NCBI GenBank assembly: GCA_963749905.1
Contig: CAVVOF010000003.1
Coordinates: 868,001 to 932,000 of the forward strand
DNA: 64,000 nucleotides
From: UBA10649 sp963749905
GTDB lineage: Bacteria > Actinomycetota > Actinomycetes > S36-B12
Direction of reading: 5' to 3'
Shown here: positions 60,569 to 64,000 of the stretch, in pieces
Layout: each line of letters starts with the position of its first letter
How positions within the stretch are numbered: position 1 is the first letter of the stretch
The notes under the pieces: generated by a model
Told to the model about the DNA's origin: nothing
The model's database searches: none
Seen by the model: only the letters and a program-made list of their open reading frames with translations
Translations under genes and position numbers: made by a program

Positions 60569-61983
60569 ACCCGACGCACCACCTGGGTGACGGCCTCGTC
60601 CGGCGAGGGAGCCACCGGCTCAGGTCGACGAGCGCGGTCGGAGATGCGCAGCAGCAAGGCGACGAGGATCCAGTTGGCGATCAGTGACGAGCCGCCGTAG
60701 GACAGGAACGGGGTGGTCAGCCCGGTCAGCGGGATCAGCCGGGTGACGCCGCCGATGATGACGAACACCTGCAGGCCGATGGTGATCGACAGGCCCGCCG
60801 CCACGAGCTGACCGAAGGAGTCCCGCACCGATACCGCCGTGCGCAGGCCGCGCTCGATGAGAATGGCGTAGAGCAGCAGGATCGCGACCAGGCCGGTGAG
60901 CCCGAGCTCCTCCCCGAGGGCCGCGACGATGAAGTCGGTGTTGGCGAACGGCACGAGGTTCGGGAACCCCTGGCCGAGTCCGGCACCGAGGATGCCTCCG
61001 TTGGCCAGCCCGAACAGCGACTGGACGATCTGATAGCCCTCGTTGCCGGCATACGCCCACGGATCCAGCCAGATCGTGACGCGGAGGCGAACGTGTCCGA
61101 AGGAGTAGTAGGCGAGCACCGCCCCGGCCACGAACAGCAGGGCGCCGAGGATGAGCCACGACCGCCGCTGCGTGGCGATGTACAGCATGGTGACGAAGAG
61201 CCCGAAGAACAGCAGCGATGTGCCCAGGTCGCGCTCGAAGATGAGCACGGCGAGCGAGACCAGCCAGGCGACGATGATCGGCCCGAGGTCCTTGAGCCGG
61301 GGGAAGCCGATACCCAGGACCTTGGTGCGGACCAGTGCCAGCGAGTCGCGCTTCTCGACGAGGTAGCCGGCGAAGAAGATGGTGAGCAGGATCTTCGCCA
61401 GTTCGGCCGGCTGGAACGAGAAGCCCAGCACGCGCACCCACAGCGTCGCCCCGTTGACGGTGGTGCCGATCACCGGCGCCAGCGGCAGGACGAGAAGGAC
61501 CAGGCCGGTCAGCCCCAGCGTGTACGTGTACCGCTGCAGGATGCGATGGTCGCGCAGCAGGATCAGCACGGAGACGAAGAGGATGACCGCGACGGTGAAC
61601 CACGTCAGTTGCGAGTAGACGTCGGGCGAGGGCGCGGGGTTGCCGTTCAGTTCCGCCCGGCGGGCCGCGGCGATGTCGAGTCGGTAGATCATGATCAGCC
61701 CGAGGATGGACAGCAGCGTCGCGACGGGCAGCAGGAACGGGTCCGCGTACGACGCCTTCCAACGCGTCACGCCATGCATCACCAGCGACAGCGCGCCGAC
61801 CACGCCCGCAGTGATCCACAGGCTGCTCGTCGGCTCCTGCCCGATGGCCCACGTGATCTGCAGGGTGCCGAGCAGGCCGATGCTCCAGGCGAAGACGAGC
61901 AGGATCAGCTCGACGTTGCGACGACTCGGCTGTCGGCGCGTGGGGCTGGGCACCGAAGGCTGGATCGCTTCAGGGGGGCTCAT
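60565..61983 (-). CDS. rodA: RodA/FtsW SEDS glycosyltransferase
   Basis: 472 residues with about ten membrane helices and the SEDS patterns SFQPAELAKI, IFERDLGTSLLFFG, and GGVTRLIPLTGLTTPFLSYGGSS. Polymerises glycan strands; partners PbpA. Chosen ATG overlaps the pstP stop as ATGA; the longer open frame upstream runs through pstP. Confidence 0.96.
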   Translation of the reverse strand: MSPPEAIQPSVPSPTRRQPSRRNVELILLVFAWSIGLLGTLQITWAIGQEPTSSLWITAGVVGALSLVMHGVTRWKASYADPFLLPVATLLSILGLIMIYRLDIAAARRAELNGNPAPSPDVYSQLTWFTVAVILFVSVLILLRDHRILQRYTYTLGLTGLVLLVLPLAPVIGTTVNGATLWVRVLGFSFQPAELAKILLTIFFAGYLVEKRDSLALVRTKVLGIGFPRLKDLGPIIVAWLVSLAVLIFERDLGTSLLFFGLFVTMLYIATQRRSWLILGALLFVAGAVLAYYSFGHVRLRVTIWLDPWAYAGNEGYQIVQSLFGLANGGILGAGLGQGFPNLVPFANTDFIVAALGEELGLTGLVAILLLYAILIERGLRTAVSVRDSFGQLVAAGLSITIGLQVFVIIGGVTRLIPLTGLTTPFLSYGGSSLIANWILVALLLRISDRARRPEPVAPSPDEAVTQVVRRV

Positions 61984-63341
61984 GCAGGGGCCCCGGGGCA
62001 GCCAGCCGGCGCCAGCGGTCCCTGGCACTCCAGCGCGCGGGCCTGGAGTTCGCTGATGATCCGTTGGGCGTCCGCCTCGTCGGCTGCGGGGATCCCCTTG
62101 CTGACGAGTTCCTGGTCGAAGAACGGCAGCGTGCCGACCTGCAGCCCGGAGTCCGACCAGAGTTCGGACAGCGGGTACCCGAGCAGCGTGCCCTGGATGC
62201 CCTGGTAGACGGCCACCGTGCCGGTCCCGGCGCTGCCGTTCACGGCCACGTACCACTGCGACTCGAGCCAGGCGCTCGCGACGGAGAACACGACGACGGC
62301 GACCACGACGACCGCCACGACGGCGGCCGCGATGGTGCCCCAGATCCGACGACGTCGATCACGGTCGGTCGGTCGGCTCTCCCGTTCCCGCCGGCTGGCT
62401 GATGCGGGAGCGATGATGTCCGCGTCGATCAGCGGCTGGGGTGCCGTGGGCGGGCCGCCCTCTGCCGGCGGTGGCGCCTCGGGCCGGTCGGGGTCCGGTT
62501 GGGAGTCGTCGGGGAACCGGACGGACGGCAGCCGCAACCGGACGCGGGGCTCACCCGCGGCACCCACGACCACGGGGGCGAACGTCCGATCGGGCTCGAC
62601 CACGTCGGGGCCGGGATCCGCCACCTCGACGACGTCGGCGACCACCACGGTCACGTTGTCCGGTGCACCGCGTTCGATGGCCAGCTCGACCATGCGAGTC
62701 ACCGTGCCGGTCGGATCGCCGAATGCGAGCAGCCCAGCGATCTCGTCGTTGCTGACCACTCCAGACAGCCCGTCGGTGCAGAGCAGGTAGCGATCCCCGG
62801 GACGTGCCTCACGCAGGGACAGGTCCGCCTCGACCGGAGTCACGCCGTCGAGCGCCCGCATCAGCAGCGAGCGTCGAGGATGGACGGTGGCCTCCTCCTC
62901 GGTGATCCGCCCGGCGTCGACGAGCGTCTGCACATAGGTGTGATCGTGGGTGATCTGGGTGAGCTCGCCGTCACGGAGCAGGTAGGCGCGGGAGTCGCCG
63001 ACGTGGACCACGGCGATGCGGGTGCCGAGCCAGTACAGGCCGGTGATCGTCGTCCCCATGCCGGTCAGGTCGGGGTCCGTGTCGATCTCGTCGGCAAGGG
63101 CATCCCCGACGTCGGCAACCGAGTCGGCGAGCGCGCCGAGGACCTCCGCCGGCTGGGGGGCGTGGACGTCCAGATCAGCGACCGTGGCGACCGCGATAGC
63201 GCTGGCGAGCTCGCCAGCCGCATGTCCGCCCATGCCGTCCGCCACCATCAGCAGGCTCGGTCCGGCGTAACCCGAGTCCTCGTTGCCTTCGCGGATCAGA
63301 CCGACATCCGATCGGGCGGCGTAGCGCAGTTCGAGTGCCAC
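61980..63341 (-). CDS. pstP: PP2C-family Ser/Thr phosphatase PstP
   Basis: 453 residues from GTG. Catalytic domain about 1-235 with RSDVGLIREGNEDS, VADGMGGHAAGE, VGDSRAYLL, TDGLSG and DNVTVVV (metal-binding Asp residues). A Pro-rich juxtamembrane linker, one membrane helix (about 345-368) and a ~80-residue extracellular tail with two Cys follow. It reverses PknB phosphorylation. Confidence 0.97.
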   Translation of the reverse strand: MALELRYAARSDVGLIREGNEDSGYAGPSLLMVADGMGGHAAGELASAIAVATVADLDVHAPQPAEVLGALADSVADVGDALADEIDTDPDLTGMGTTITGLYWLGTRIAVVHVGDSRAYLLRDGELTQITHDHTYVQTLVDAGRITEEEATVHPRRSLLMRALDGVTPVEADLSLREARPGDRYLLCTDGLSGVVSNDEIAGLLAFGDPTGTVTRMVELAIERGAPDNVTVVVADVVEVADPGPDVVEPDRTFAPVVVGAAGEPRVRLRLPSVRFPDDSQPDPDRPEAPPPAEGGPPTAPQPLIDADIIAPASASRRERESRPTDRDRRRRIWGTIAAAVVAVVVVAVVVFSVASAWLESQWYVAVNGSAGTGTVAVYQGIQGTLLGYPLSELWSDSGLQVGTLPFFDQELVSKGIPAADEADAQRIISELQARALECQGPLAPAGCPGAPA

Positions 63342-63347
63342 GGCCGC

Positions 63348-63833
63348 CTACTTCTGGATCTGCAGGGTCGTGCGGCCGACCCGCAGCGGTGCGCCGACCG
63401 GAAGGACGGTGGGCGTGGTGATCCGCGTGCGGTCGATCCACGTGCCGTTGGTGGAGCCGAGGTCCTCGACGACCCAGGAGCCCTCGGCCGGGTAGATGCG
63501 GGCATGCCGACTGGAGGCGTAGTCGTCCTCGATGATCAGCGTCGAGTCCTCCGCGCGGCCGATGGTGATCTGGACGTCGCCCAGTGGGATCACGGTCCCC
63601 TGCAGCGGGCCCTCGATCACGACGAGCTTGCTGCCCTTCACCTTCTGCTGCTTCGCCACCTTCGGGGGCTTGGGTGGCTTGGGGGCGCGTGCGGCGCGGC
63701 GCTGTCGGCCGGCGGGCTTGGCCTCTGCGGGCATGCGCAGGTCCCGGCGCAGCACGAGGATGGTGAGGAGCACGAACGACCACAGCAGCGTGAGGAATCC
63801 CAGCCGCACGAGGGTGAGCGCAAGCTCCGACAC
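63348..63833 (-). CDS. fhaB: FHA-domain protein FhaB (FipA)
   Basis: 161 residues from GTG. One N-terminal membrane helix (about 6-28), a basic Lys/Pro linker, and an FHA domain with IGRAEDSTLIIEDDYASSRH and DLGSTNGTWID. It reads phosphothreonine on PknB targets and in mycobacteria links FtsZ and FtsQ under stress. Six bases before pstP. Confidence 0.94.
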   Translation of the reverse strand: MSELALTLVRLGFLTLLWSFVLLTILVLRRDLRMPAEAKPAGRQRRAARAPKPPKPPKVAKQQKVKGSKLVVIEGPLQGTVIPLGDVQITIGRAEDSTLIIEDDYASSRHARIYPAEGSWVVEDLGSTNGTWIDRTRITTPTVLPVGAPLRVGRTTLQIQK

Positions 63834-63836
63834 GGG

Positions 63837-64000
63837 TCAGCCGCTCCGGAACACCAGTTGCGTGGTCCCGATGGTGATCGTGGAGCCATCGGTGAGCTCG
63901 CGCTGCGAGACCTTCTGGCCATCCACGTACGTGCCGTTGGTCGAGCTCAGGTCCCGCAGCAGGACCGGCTGGCCGAGGACGATCTCGCAGTGGTTGCGGG
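63837..64000 (-). CDS. fhaA: FHA-domain protein FhaA (C-terminal end)
   Basis: Truncated by the right window edge. The last ~53 residues read RNHCEIVLGQPVLLRDLSST, then NGTYVDGQKV, the end of an FHA fold, and stop three bases before the fhaB start. At this position the gene is FhaA, which binds phosphorylated MviN. Here it would bind the separate pseudokinase product. Confidence 0.9.
   Translation of the reverse strand, partial: RNHCEIVLGQPVLLRDLSSTNGTYVDGQKVSQRELTDGSTITIGTTQLVFRSG

Overview
This window is the replication-origin region of a high-GC actinomycete chromosome (Actinomycetota, class Actinomycetes). dnaA, a roughly 480-bp oriC-like spacer rich in DnaA boxes, dnaN, recF, a DUF721/DciA protein, gyrB and gyrA occupy 42.5-52 kb. 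Left of dnaA lie rpmH, rnpA, yidD, yidC, jag, rsmG, parA and parB on the minus strand. The order further left (cwlM, trxA, trxB, anti-sigma, sigM, murJ, DUF6049, Nudix, CCA transferase, MFS, ino1, PadR, DUF5318, ponA, ... rpsF, ssb, rpsR, rplI, dnaB) and right (DUF3566, tRNA-Ile, tRNA-Ala, ppiA, rhomboid, crgA, DUF881, pabA, pknB, pbpA, rodA, pstP, fhaB, fhaA) is the conserved actinobacterial origin layout. The left half resembles the Streptomyces arrangement more than the mycobacterial one, as recalled from those genomes. The genus cannot be fixed from this sequence. CrgA, Ino1, PknB-PASTA and FhaA/FhaB fit an actinomycete with a typical peptidoglycan wall.

Region by region: 1-1.6 kb, a polyol/alcohol dehydrogenase pair. 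1.6-7.7 kb, dnaB (with an intein), a tyrosine phosphatase, two DUF805 proteins and the rpsF-ssb-rpsR-rplI operon. 7.8-13 kb, an apparently inserted accessory block: a metallo-beta-lactamase-fold protein facing a GAF-LuxR regulator, exonuclease III, and a Fem transferase next to an alanine-racemase-like protein. 13-19 kb, GT87, PBP1, DUF5318, PadR and inositol-phosphate synthase. 19-25 kb, transport and membrane proteins, DUF2252, CCA transferase and Nudix. 25-37 kb, the murJ-sigM-trx-cwlM segment, an aminotransferase and a Ddl-like ligase. 37-44 kb, segregation, RNA and membrane-insertion genes. 44-57 kb, replication, topoisomerase, tRNA and small membrane genes. 57-64 kb, the wall-growth signalling operon pknB-pbpA-rodA-pstP-fhaB-fhaA.

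The genes link chromosome replication (DnaA, DnaB, DciA, DnaN, RecF, gyrase, SSB), segregation (ParAB with two parS-like sites) and envelope growth (MurJ, its partner pseudokinase, PonA, PbpA, RodA, CwlM, PknB, PstP, CrgA). The most distinctive items are: (1) a 415-residue intein in the DnaB Walker A loop with the hallmarks of a class 3 intein and a cysteine-rich insertion between its two LAGLIDADG motifs; (2) long, nearly perfect palindromes, two of which share identical arms although they lie 16 kb apart; (3) four apparent single-base insertions that split the anti-sigma, aminotransferase (twice) and jag genes; (4) a recurrent TANNNT-N6/7-start-codon arrangement implying leaderless mRNAs; (5) DnaA-box clusters outside oriC, notably upstream of dnaB; (6) MurJ separated from its membrane pseudokinase partner.
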